A stretch of 64,000 nt of DNA, taken from Pogonophryne albipinna (Eukaryota > Chordata > Actinopteri > Perciformes > Artedidraconidae). Of this stretch, positions 1 through 10,630 are shown one piece after another (position 1 is the stretch's first letter; the number at the start of each line of letters is the position of its first letter). Position numbers and translations under genes: made by a program. The stretch covers positions 16,577,026 to 16,641,025 of the forward strand of contig CM053260.1 of the NCBI GenBank assembly GCA_028583405.1. The letters run 5' to 3'. The notes below the pieces were generated by a model that was given only the letters and a program-made list of their open reading frames with translations, made no database searches and was not told the DNA's origin.

Positions 1-1591
1 AAGCAAGACCAACATTCATCATCTAAATGTCAATAGCCTGACCTTATTAGAGAACTATCACTAAAGCACACACATATCTACATTATGTCAGGTCTTTACA
101 AACAATATGAGGGGATTACAATTTTAACAAAAAGTGTACATTCTTACTTCAAAAATCCATACGATTACCCATTTGTTTTTTTGTGGAATTTCCTTCATCT
201 CAGGAAAGAATTGTTATATTAACTCATCAGCTAGAGGTTGCTAAGAACATTTTTTTTTAAATAAAAACTGCATTTGGTTCAGGTTTCCATGAGTCGAGCA
301 TCCCTGGTTTGGATATAGTGGAAATAATCTTGCAGACCTGATGGAAGGCAGAGAAGAGTTTCACACAAGTGAAAGATGACAGTCATAAATCATTCTCAGA
401 CCTTCGCTGTAGTCAGGTGACAGACAGGGGCCTTGACGTGGACCATTTTCCATCTCTACCAGGGCGAGTGTTGAGGCTGTTTTTTTCCCATCCGGGTGAA
501 GAAGTTTGACTATAAAGTTTTGCAAAGACTGTGGTCCCATTTGCAATAAAATGCAAAGCAGATAGGCATACTGTATTTGTCTTAACAGTATGTATTTATG
601 CTTCCTATCTGTATGCACAATCATGCCTTTATGCAACTTGTTTATGAGTCTCATTTGCATGTATATAGGTTTGTGTGTGTGCATCTGTCTTGCAGCTGAA
701 TCCGGCTGTTTCTCACTGATACAAGCTGATGTTGTCCAGTATTGTTTTATGGTCTCTCTTCGACACAAAGCATTTGGCAATTTGTCTTTATTCCGATTCC
801 TGTCTTTACATCCTCACCACAGTGTCAAAGCCACACACTTTAGCCTACAGTCTCATAAGAAAAGAATCAGGGAAATATATGTGTACAAAGGCGGTTTAAC
901 CCTCTTTCTAATTAACACTAGGAACCCCAAGCTTTAAATTTGTGGATTTTTTACTTCTGATTTTCAGTCCACTAAATTAGTGATCATCTCTGACATGTGT
1001 GATTTACCCCCTTTCATTGAGTCCACTCCCACGGGGCGAGTCTTCATTCACTCATGTGACTATGCAGAAAGAAGATGAGAGGTGTGTTAAATAATAGTAA
1101 TTTCCTGGTTGACATTTGCTTATATAACCTGCAACTCCAAAATAAAGAAAATACCCTGAGGAAAATAAACACTTGCGTAAACTTGAACCCCGGTGCATGA
1201 GCTTATATGACTCAGTTTAAACGGTAAAATAAACCACCAGTTTCCCGGTAGATACTTCAAACATCGCCTGACATTGGGATCTTGACTCATTTGAGATCCT
1301 GGGTCCCGTCCAGCCACCCCCTCCAGCAGGACGGCAGGGTGCACTTCATTATCGGAATTGACGCCTCCGACCGCATGGAGACCAAGTTGTGCGTCTTGCG
1401 CGCAGCTCGATGTCATGGAGCGGAACCTGGAATAATTCAGAGCAGCAGAGACTACCTCTACCTCTGTCGGACTCGGGATGTAAAACAAACCTAAGTCAGG
1501 CTGTCTCAGTCGGTGCCCACAAACTCTCGCAGGGACTCCCTCGCCGTGTTGTTTCTCTGCTGAGTGCACTCTGGCAGCAGCATCCGTGAAC
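1..1591. other. 5' flank of the adenosine receptor gene; no confident gene
   Basis: AT-rich up to about 1000, then more GC-rich from about 1260 to 1591, as expected for the 5' untranslated region and promoter side of the receptor. No TATA box or start site can be placed with confidence. A minus-strand open frame ending near 364 has a plausible protein-like tail but no convincing splice acceptor; it is listed under findings and not annotated as a gene. Confidence 0.5.
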
Positions 1592-1926
1592 ATGGCTCTG
1601 CCTTCCCTTAAAGCCCTCTACATCGGGATGGAGGTGGTGATCGCCTTGTTGTCTGTCATCGGTAACGTGATGGTGGTCTGGGCTGTGCGTATTAACCGGT
1701 CTCTGAGAGACACCACGTTCTGTTTCATCGTCTCCCTGGCCTTGGCTGACATTGCGGTCGGGGCTCTTGTCATCCCCCTCGCCATAACCATCAGCATCGG
1801 ACTCCAGACGCACTTCTACAGTTGCCTGCTGGTCGCCTGCACAGTGCTCGTCCTCACTCAAAGTTCAATACTGGCGCTCCTGGCCATCGCCATCGACCGG
1901 TATCTGAGAGTCAAAATACCCATGAG
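1592..1926 (+). CDS. adora1: adora1 coding exon 1 (TM1 to end of TM3)
   Basis: Encodes residues 1-111 plus two bases of codon 112. It covers TM1, TM2 and TM3 with the DRYLRV motif. The donor is ATGAG|GTAGGC at 1926/1927, the same position as the single coding-region intron of mammalian A1 receptors just after TM3. Reading through the donor gives a stop soon after, which supports splicing here. Confidence 0.93.
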
Positions 1927-4900
1927 GTAGGCCTAAAGGTGAATTCTTCTCGATTCTTCTAGTTTACAATATATTGTCTGATTTACAGAAGCCTTTGTGT
2001 CTGGTTCGCTGCTCGGACCAAGGGTACCCAGCAGAGTGGCCATCCAAGGTTTCCATTCCAGCTGCAGCCAGAAATAGACTGTAATATGTTGCCTAGTGTA
2101 AAGGTGTGTCTGATGATTTTAATTATTTTACTGTTACCTTATTACAGGGGTACATTGACCTGTTTGTTGTCTCTGAAATGACAGTGTGTCAGTGGCATGC
2201 GTGGTGTTCAAGGCAGTTTTTATCACAAGTTCAATTTATTTAAAAATGTATTCATTCATCATTTTATTTGTGTGTATAAGTGTATATGTCCAACACAAAA
2301 CTGTATCCCAGATACAAGCTGTAGACTGGAACCAAAAATATATCAAACTAATCTTACATTAACTGTCCTCTTCCCCAAATATAATTAAGTAACACAGATA
2401 GTTTGAAAATTAAATGTCTCTGGAAGAATAAAACACGCTTTGTGGTTAGAATATTTTTTTATAGTTTTCCAATAATTTAATAAATACCCGGGATGGCAGT
2501 TAGACTGATAGATGGATGAAATCGGATTATCTTGTCGCGCAAAAAGAATTTTATTTACTTATTATTTTACATTTTAAATATATATCAAGATTGGAACAAC
2601 ATTATTATCCTCAGGATCCAAAGCTAATCCAGGCCCATTATGTTTAAAGCTGACATATTTAAAATATATGGGGGAACAGCGGTTTTCCAGCCTGAGCTAA
2701 ATATGTACAAGCACCATGTGGAGGTCATCAATGTTAGATTTATGTATTTAGTCCTTATGATCTTTTTTGGTTTGTTAATCACTAACTTGATGGTAAACTG
2801 ATATCTCCGTTTCAGGCTAACTTCGACATTTCGAAATTGTGAGTCAAGGCTCATCATACTGTTATCATCAGTCCTGTTTCCTTGCCCATAATTTTACTGA
2901 AAACTCAAGTTTCCACTTCAAGTTGGCTAATTGGGGAATTAATCTAGCAGAGGATGCATGATTGGTCAATGGGCTCATGGTGGCTGGTTGAAGGATTGCG
3001 TAATTTTTCAAGCTGGCAACCAACACACACATAGAAACATGCACCCACGCTGCTGAACTATCACTCAGAGGACATTTACACAGGTTGCAGCAAAACTAAA
3101 CAGGGATTATTGTGTATAGTGTATGATCTCAATATTATTGGCTTGATTGTTTTCATTATCAGTTCTCTGCAGGGTTTCTCAGCACTTCATATGACACATT
3201 GGATGTAGTGACAGAAGGAGGTAATGGATAGATATATCTCACAGTTTATCAATTCAAAACTGGACATTTGTTTTAGATGTGTTTCATGTAAAAAAATATA
3301 TTGTAACACTTGTAAATATTGTCCTCAACCTCAGGATTGCAAAGTGTGCTTCCCAACAAAGCAATCACTTTTTATAGAGTCACATAATCTGAGAAAATGT
3401 ATTTCCATTCACTGCTGGTTCATTTTGGCCATATACTCACATCTGGTCATGATCAGATTTTAGAGTGTATTGTATTTACTGTCTCATGCTGAATTTTATT
3501 GTATCAGAAATGTAGTCCCCCTCCACTAACCTCCCCTGGGACTCTACTAGCACACAGTTTAACAGCCACTGAGTGCTTTTTATAGCGGAGGTGGTATGGC
3601 AGCACACTCTCTTGATAAGAGTGGTGTGCCTGACATTTTAAAATCTCCCTAGTATTGCTAGTGTCCTTAGCTGGAGGATTTGATTTAGCAGATGGTAGAC
3701 GTGAATGAAAATCTCACAGGAAGGTATAGGTAAATGTAGGACAGCCGAGTGCAGTAAGTGATTATTTTGTATGGCAGACAGACAGCTGATATGTAGGCAG
3801 ACAGACAGCCAAGCTTTACAGGCAGCAACAGAGAGTTATATACAAACAAAATAAAAACCTGTCGTCACATATGGGAATACCTATCCCTGACTCTCCTTTT
3901 GAGTATTCATTCACACGTCCTGTGTTGTGTCTGACTCACCCTGGCTGAGCTCCTGAGTGAGTGTGCTTTATGTGACAGAGAGTGAAAGGCGAGGGCAATT
4001 GAGAGACAGTAAATGAGGGGGATAATATGACAGTTTGGCTCTGGCACATTTCTCTGTGGGTTTCTTTGTTAGCATTAGTGAAGTTAGGCAGGGAGCAGGC
4101 TTGATAGGAAGAGAAATGTGCCTCGTGCAAAAGAGTGAGAGCAACATAATTGAGTCATGCCTTCTGAATGAGTAAGGTCTGACTCTTAGAAATAAGGGTT
4201 AAATTACAAAAATGAGGAACGTGGTCTACCAAAAATAATGTCCGTTCAACAATGACTGATTCACAGACCTGTCCGATAGCAGACCTTTGTGTGGGAGAGA
4301 CAGGATGAGGGTCATCCTATTACGATGACAAAGATCTGCAGGTGGTTGCGTTAACGCCAATAACTCCCACAGTTTTTTTAACAAAAGAGATGCGTTGCTT
4401 GTGTCAACTTGACTTTTATCTTTGTCAATCAGTAATTTCCTGAGAAAGAAGATCAAACTTAAACTATGTTGCATGCTTGCCAGACATAATGAATTACTTG
4501 GAATGAAAAATAATTAAAAGTAACTGGAATACTACAATATACAGTATGTCAGTCCAACACATCCACAAACTACAGTGTTGAGGAACCACTTCATCCACTC
4601 ACCCTGTGTGACCTTAAATTCTTGAAGAAAACATTGTTTTTCCTCTCTGCCTCCACAATGAACATTATTTTTAAAACATGGATTAATCTTATGTTCACTA
4701 TTTCCCAAACACATGCAACTCATATTAGAATGTTTACTTGTCAGGACTTGCAAGGCAATGTTGGACTGTTTATGGGTTTGTGTTTCAAATGCTAAGTTTG
4801 AGCAAATATCGATATGTTTGGGAAGTCAACATTCAGACGGATTAATACGATTTGGATTATACTGCAAGAATTATTTGAGAGTTGTAAATTAATGGTTTAG

Positions 4901-6782
4901 TATTGTTTTTTTGTTGTTAAACGCATCCCACACTTACCCACAATTATAAAGTGTTTTCTGATCCTTTATAAGTTGTGGAGATATGAGAGGAAAACAAATT
5001 CTCCCCAATAATTTAAAGTAATATGGGTGAGCAATTAATAGACACTGTTTTGTTGTTGTTGTGGGTAAGTATTTCTTTAAAGAGAGATGCAACTTTTGAA
5101 GGAATGTTGATGTCTTTATGGTATCTTGTTTTCTTATTCTCTAAGAATCAACCATTGCCTGGTTTAGAAACATCTCCACCAAGGACTGCAGTTGAAAGTT
5201 ATCCACTTGACTTACATTGACACAGTTAATGAATATGTACTAAAGGTTAAATGAAAAATAAATAACACAATTTTCCTTAACAAATGAAACTTTAAGACCC
5301 TTTTCCGCTTCTTTTTTTAGCGAGAGTGGATTCATTTAAAGTTAGAGTTCACTTAAAGGGTTTGAACAACAAGCTTCACAAAATGAATTGTTATAAATAA
5401 TTTGTAGTAATTAATATGTTTTATTGGATTTAATTAAAAACAAGATCTTCTCCCTTGTCGCCATAGCTACAAGCGGGTGGTGACTCCTCGTCGAGCTGGC
5501 ACGGCCGTGTTACTGTGTTGGCTGGTGTCCATCATAGTGGGCCTCACGCCCATGTTGGGTTGGAATAACCTGCAGTTTCTCCGTGACAATGGCTCCCTGC
5601 TCACTGATGACCTCCTGGTGACCTGTGAGTTTGAGACGGTCATCAGCATGGACTACATGGTCTACTTCAACTTCTTTGGCTGGGTTCTGCCGCCTTTGCT
5701 CCTCATGCTCGCTATCTACATCGAGATTTTTTACATGATCCACAAGCATCTGAACAAGAAGGTGAGGTAGTCCTCTTCATTTTTTCTCGTGTCTTCAAAT
5801 TAAAGGTCACCTATTATGCAAAATACATTTTTTCATGTATTTTATACATAAACATGTGTCCCCTCTGTGTAAAGAGATTCGGGAAGTTTCAGGAACAAAG
5901 ATTCACTCACTTTTTCTCCTGATCCATTTTTATAAAAACCTGTCTGAAAATGAGCTGATCAGATTTTGGCCAAAATTCGTGTTTGGCTTGTGTAACCATT
6001 AGCCCATAACCAACCAAGGTAACCCCCCCCCCCCCCCCCCCCACACCTTATCACCTCGATCTCCTCCTAGAGCACCATTGTGTTCTTTTTAACCAAATAT
6101 CTCTCAGAGGGGCGTGGGGAGTGGCTCCTTCTTTTCATCTAAAGTAACAGACACAGAATCAGCACTTTTGAAACAGGGCTGAAACAGAGGGGATTATGGG
6201 ATGCTGCAATGCATGATCTGTTTGGTATTTCGAGCTAAACACTTCAGAGACATGTTTTGTATATATCTGAGACCTATTATAAAGTAATGAAAAACAGTAT
6301 AATAGGGGACCTTAAAATAGTATTTAAACAGACTTACTGAGAACTGGATAATGTAAAGTTAAACATATTCGCTGATGATATTCTTCTTTATCTCTCTGTA
6401 GGTGACAGCGAGCCACACAGACCCTAGCCGCTACTTTGGGAAGGAGCTGAAGCTAGCCAAGTCGCTCGCACTCGTTCTGTTCCTCTTTGCAGTCAGCTGG
6501 CTCCCTCTTCACATCCTCAACTGCATCACCCTCTTTTGGCCTGCCTGTGATAAGCCCATTTCCCTCATTTACATCGCCATCATCCTAACCCATGGCAACT
6601 CTGCGGTCAACCCAATCGTGTACGCTTTCCGCATCAAGAAATTCCGCACAGCGTTCTGGAAAATCTGGACACAGTACATGCTTTGTCAGGATCCAGTGGG
6701 TCGGCTTCCTCAAAGAGGGAGCCAGAGAGGACGTGAGAGGAGGCTGAGGCAGAATGACGATGATGATGATGATGATGTGTGA
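1592..6782 (+). CDS. adora1: Adenosine A1-type receptor (class A GPCR), complete, 3 coding exons
   Basis: Predicted 336-residue receptor from joined exons 1592-1926, 5467-5761 and 6402-6782. Adenosine A1 receptors sense extracellular adenosine at the plasma membrane and couple to Gi/o to lower cAMP (family knowledge). Seen here: seven hydrophobic segments, DRY at 102-104, NPIVY at 280-284, CEFE in extracellular loop 2 at 165-168 (the Phe-Glu that contacts ligand), Asn250 in TM6, and THGNS at 273-277 with the TM7 His. NGS at 153-155 is a probable glycosylation site in loop 2, and Cys305 is a possible palmitoylation site. The ATG at 1592 has A at -3 and G at +4; an in-frame GTG six bases upstream is not used. 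Length fits the family (human A1 is 326). Odd points: an extra intron in intracellular loop 3, Ser112 where Arg is usual, and an acidic tail of seven Asp. Whether it is the a or b teleost copy cannot be settled here, and several A3-like positions are present. Confidence 0.93.
1927..5466 (+). other. adora1: adora1 intron 1, no gene seen
   Basis: A 3.5-kb GT-AG intron in phase 2. It is AT-rich, with short open frames only, none with recognisable protein similarity. A short GACA/CAGACAGA-rich stretch lies at about 3775-3810. No mobile element was recognised. Confidence 0.7.
5467..5761 (+). CDS. adora1: adora1 coding exon 2 (TM4, loop 2, TM5)
   Basis: Starts after the acceptor CCATAG and ends at AAG|GTGAGG, a near-consensus donor. 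It encodes the rest of codon 112 to residue 210: YKRVVTPRR in loop 2, TM4, extracellular loop 2 with NGS and CEFE, TM5, and the start of intracellular loop 3. The exon is 295 bases, so exons 1 and 2 together give exactly 210 codons. Confidence 0.92.
5804..6311 (+). mobile_element. MITE-like repeat in adora1 intron 2
   Basis: About 508 bases bounded by TTAA at 5800-5803 and 6312-6315. The ends are inverted: the left begins AGGTCACCTATTATGC and the right, read on the minus strand, begins GGTCCCCTATTATAC. It contains a run of 20 C at 6023-6042. A second, truncated copy in the opposite orientation lies at 57991-58160, which shows that this is a dispersed family. The TTAA flank could be a target duplication (piggyBac-like) or part of the inverted repeat; the superfamily is not settled. 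Confidence 0.7.
6402..6782 (+). CDS. adora1: adora1 coding exon 3 (TM6, TM7, C-tail) and stop
   Basis: Starts after the acceptor CTCTGTAG and encodes residues 211-336 and TGA. It carries [17 protein letters not shown] (TM6 entry), LPLHILNC with the TM6 Asn, [11 protein letters not shown] and NPIVYAF in TM7, then a short tail rich in Arg that ends in seven Asp and Val. In mammalian A1 receptors this part is on the same exon as TM4-TM5, so the intron before it is an additional one. Confidence 0.93.
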   Translation: MTASHTDPSRYFGKELKLAKSLALVLFLFAVSWLPLHILNCITLFWPACDKPISLIYIAIILTHGNSAVNPIVYAFRIKKFRTAFWKIWTQYMLCQDPVGRLPQRGSQRGRERRLRQNDDDDDDDV

Positions 6783-8635
6783 ATCTTGGCAACTCATTGG
6801 ATTGCTGTGTCACTGTTAGGTTTAACACCACTGGTTCACACATGGAAAATACTTTACTTTCATGCTCGAGGGACTACTGGTCAAAATGGCCTGAATGGTA
6901 TCGCAGGATGTCAGAGGGATGAAAGAGTTGAGGAAACTCCATCATGGACTCACTGATTACCTCCATCCAACGAACTCTGAGAGGGCAGGACGTCAAATCA
7001 CCGTGGATACAACATAAACATCCTATATCAGACTTTAAATTGAATAAGGCTGATTGTTTATTTCTCCACTGGCTGAATGTTGAATGAGATAAGGGGCTTC
7101 AACACCAACCTGTTGAACTTTAATCAGTAAGTCTATATCTGTAGCAACTGCGGTACAAAAGTAGTGTATACTTTATTGTATTTTGACCTTAATTAAAACT
7201 CATGGCCTTTTCAATGTGAATCATTTCAAATAGTTAAGCATTGTATTGTGTGATATATTCAGACATTTAGATATGTGGCCTTAAGGACAGAAAATGTAAT
7301 GCAGAGGAACTAGGTATTCAGGAATCTGGTAAACCACTGGTGGGCAAGCACAACTAGCGTCTTGGTTTGGGATGGACCATGGGCACAAGATTTACTGTAT
7401 GCTGGCTACAAAGATGACCAAAAATATAAATTTGACCTACTTGAAATTACAACCCAGGAACTTCTGCCTGATGAAGTTGGTTTGGGGTGGCTACGCTATT
7501 ATTGGTTGCAAAATAACTAATTATCCTCATGACCCTTACAGAAGTTTGGTGTAAACCAGGCCATGTGAAGTATACCTTTTTTTTGACGTACTAGGGACAT
7601 TTGATTGAAACAATTAGCTGATTAATACCAGCTAATAGCGGTAGTTTAAAATAACATCCATGCCAGAAGAAAACTTATAACGAATAATATTCTAAATGGA
7701 CAATGGTGAAAAAGAGTGGTCCCACATATTAGTAACTAAATAACTGCAGGACGGTGAATCTAAGGATTGTTGGAGCTCCTACATCCACTAAGCTTAATTT
7801 TATGTTGGTGATATTCATTTAAACCCTAAAATATTCCTCTACTGTACCTGTATCACTACAAGCAGGTTTTACCTTTTTTTTTTTACCTTTCTCCCCAATT
7901 ATTTGTGACCAAGTTGGTATGCCAATATAGCATCATAAGCTGACCAGTGTTACCCTTTAATATGAATGAGATTTGACTTGAATACACATGTTGAGACAGA
8001 ACTGCTGTTACACAATAAGTACTGTATGTAACTAATAAATATATAAATGTTAATAGGATATACTGTATATAATTATATCAATTAACAGCTTAATTTTAGT
8101 TTTAGTTTATCTCTGACACGTCCTTTTACAGCTGTTGAAGGAGAAGGCATAAAAAACCCAAGCATATCATTAAACTTTTAGACAAACGGAGACAGGATAG
8201 TAATCAAGAAACGTAACAGCATATGGTGAGCCCTGATTTAAATTCATAATGAGGTACGTGCATTACTGTACTAGGTGGAAGGATTAAAATCCACTCCCTT
8301 GCAGAAATAGCATCCAACTTTCTCTCCGTGCTCGTCTGTATCAAGGCTATTACCATCAGTGGTGAGATGCCATTTTTTGTTTGTGAACATTGATCTTCTG
8401 TCACTCGGCAGATACAGCTGCACATGTGTGAATCAGTGTTATGAGGGTGAGCGGGTAAGGTGGGACAGGGTGAAAGGATCACTGTTTACAAGGGAACCAG
8501 AAGGCAAGAGTTTACGTCCCTGCGGAGGTCAACAACTAGTCAATGTGATGCTTTCCAATCAGATAAACAGGCCTGTTAATATGAACCTGTTAAGACCTGT
8601 CGTTCTGAGCTGTAACTGTGTGTAACAACATATAC

Positions 8636-8638
<3 letters not shown>
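6783..8638 (+). other. 3' flank and probable 3' UTR of adora1
   Basis: AT-rich and without protein-like open frames. The first part is likely 3' untranslated sequence. A canonical AATAAA at 8034-8039 is a candidate polyadenylation signal, but several AT-rich alternatives exist and the end cannot be fixed from sequence alone. Confidence 0.4.

Positions 8639-8723
<85 letters not shown>
8639..8723. repeat. (AC)n microsatellite, about 85 bp
   Basis: Uninterrupted AC dinucleotides, followed by a short imperfect extension (ACAAACTCACACACACACA) to about 8740. Probably polymorphic in length. Confidence 0.98.
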
Positions 8724-8727
<4 letters not shown>

Positions 8728-9995
8728 CACACACACACATTGTTTTTGACAAGTATACTCACTGTATTACTAATGCTGCTCTTGTAAACTTGATTATTTT
8801 CTGTATGTATTATGCATTTAAGGCCACTTTGTGTAAACGTTGATATTATACAACATATGTACAAGATAAGATATTAAAACATCTTTCAAATGATTTGTCT
8901 TTTAACAAAAATCCAGAAGGAAAATGTGTTTCTTTGAGCCCATTCATTAAACTATGGTTGGGGGATGGGGTTATATGTCCAACACATTGTCTTTTTTGAT
9001 GCAACCGCTTTTAGTATTTTTAATACTACACACGTATAGTGGCTTTAAGTTTTGATCTGTTAAATTTGACTAGACCAGTGTGATAAATTAAACATGATTT
9101 GTGCAATATTCTCTGATGTACATTAACAATGTCAAAAGGAAGTGTATAATTCATGTAGTCAGACACTGTTATTCAGAAACAGTTGCTAGAGATTCAGATA
9201 GTTCTAACAATGTGATTAAGTGGGTCGATAGATGGGTTAACAACACTGAAAGGGGACTCTTATTTTGGCTGATAGTGAACATGTTGTCAATACAGTTTAT
9301 GTTAACTGCTGTGCTGCGGGAAAAAACTCATACTGTATAAACTAAAGTAACTTACATCATGGGCGCTGACTCATAATTTGATGACAGGTGTTGTCAAGTA
9401 GTTCTGAAATTCTACAGAAGTCATTTAACAAGTCAACCAAGTGTTGTGTATTTTGCTCAATATCACACATTACTCATTTGTCTTAGGGGCTTTAAAGACT
9501 GTGCAGCATACGACACCCAGGGCTGACCCTGGCCAACTTGAGGCCCTACGCACTCTGCGTGATCTGCGTGTAGGGAGGGGCGGCCCCGGCGACACCTTCT
9601 GTCCCCAGACCCTTGCAGCGCACAAGGAAAAACAACCCACAATTTACGAACAACACAAGATCATAACTAGATTTTCAAAAGACAGAACTTCTCTTTCACT
9701 TTTGCTCACTCTATCTGCCAATTCAACACACTGATACAGATAGCAAGTGTAAGCAGATGTTGACACTCTGCATGATACAAACAACATTTATTAAATCCTT
9801 TTATATTGAATCTTTTAAGATCTAAGAGATCTTAGATGTATTTTATAAAACTTAACTGCAGGAACATTTTGAATAATAATACTTTTTTTCGACAGCAATC
9901 ATTTAGACTGCCGCGGCCGCAGGTGTCAAGGCCGATTAATCTTACCCAGGAATTGCTGAATGTGTGTAGTTGATATGTATAAATATATACTTCAG

Positions 9996-10042
9996 AAATC
10001 AAAATCAGAAATCCTTTATTAGTCCCACAGTAGGCCAACTTA
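9996..10042 (-). repeat. Fragment of a fish dispersed repeat (CTTTATTAGTCCCACA type)
   Basis: Contains AAATCCTTTATTAGTCCCAC, the reverse complement of the GGGATCAATAAAGTAT-type 3' end found in many fish retroposons. A related plus-strand tail occurs at about 57008-57027 (GGATCAATAAAGTATATCC). Assigned from memory of the motif only. Confidence 0.45.
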
Positions 10043-10621
10043 TTCTAAAAGAGGGATCTGGGTTGTGGTTCTTTAAAATGTAAATATCCACCCTTTATAG
10101 ATTGCATAGATTCTTTCTGTGGTCAAACATTATTTCCTCCATTACCCTGTAAAGTTTTTAGCTGTGGATCTGCCTCCCAGCTGCTTCATATCTTCCGCTA
10201 AACAGCAGCACAGAGATGTTGGACCACTTGACTTTGGGAGTGGTCGTGAATATCCGCTACAGCATAAATGTACATAAATCAAATATATACACACCAAGCC
10301 AATGGACTTGAAATGAAATGTTCTGGGAAGAAGGCATTGGGATTGTGTTGTGTCAAGACTGTCAGCAAGAATTTCTCACATATTTACAAGCAACCTTGAC
10401 TTGTAACCGTTAATACAGAGGTGAACACCCACAGCCTTAACATGCCAGTGTGCACTGCAGCGACAGAAAAGCAAGCTCTGTGATCACAACTCAGAAAAAA
10501 TTAATGTTTTCTTAGTTTAAAATACCATTCCAACAAGTAAACAATCTGCAAAAGAAGAACAACCGTATTTAACTATAGATCCAGGCTTGTTGTTTATGTG
10601 TTGGCTTTAACAATCACAAAC

Positions 10622-10630
10622 CCTTAAACA
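10622..10630 (+). repeat. Left target-site duplication of the L2 fragment (CCTTAAACA)
   Basis: The 9-mer CCTTAAACA sits immediately left of the truncated LINE. The matching right copy is at 13618-13626, separated from the LINE tail by a later hAT insertion. Confidence 0.85.

Larger units (their letters stand above)
8741..10630. other. Intergenic, no gene seen
   Basis: Only short open frames without recognisable similarity. A GC-rich patch at about 9510-9610 resembles a decayed repeat but could not be assigned. A short dispersed-repeat remnant is at 9996-10042. Confidence 0.5.

Noticed and set aside
1586..1591. GTG start six bases before the receptor ATG
   Set aside because: The ATG at 1592 has a strong context, and the protein from it fits the family. 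A vertebrate GTG start would need evidence not present here.
1120..1861. Minus-strand open frames of 157 and 121 codons over the first receptor exon
   Set aside because: They are antisense to adora1 exon 1 and its 5' flank and have no recognisable similarity; the plus-strand receptor explains the composition.
9500..9620. GC-rich patch with inverted words near GGGCTGACCCTGGCC
   Set aside because: Looks like an old repeat or a small hairpin, but no family, tRNA-like box or boundaries could be supported.
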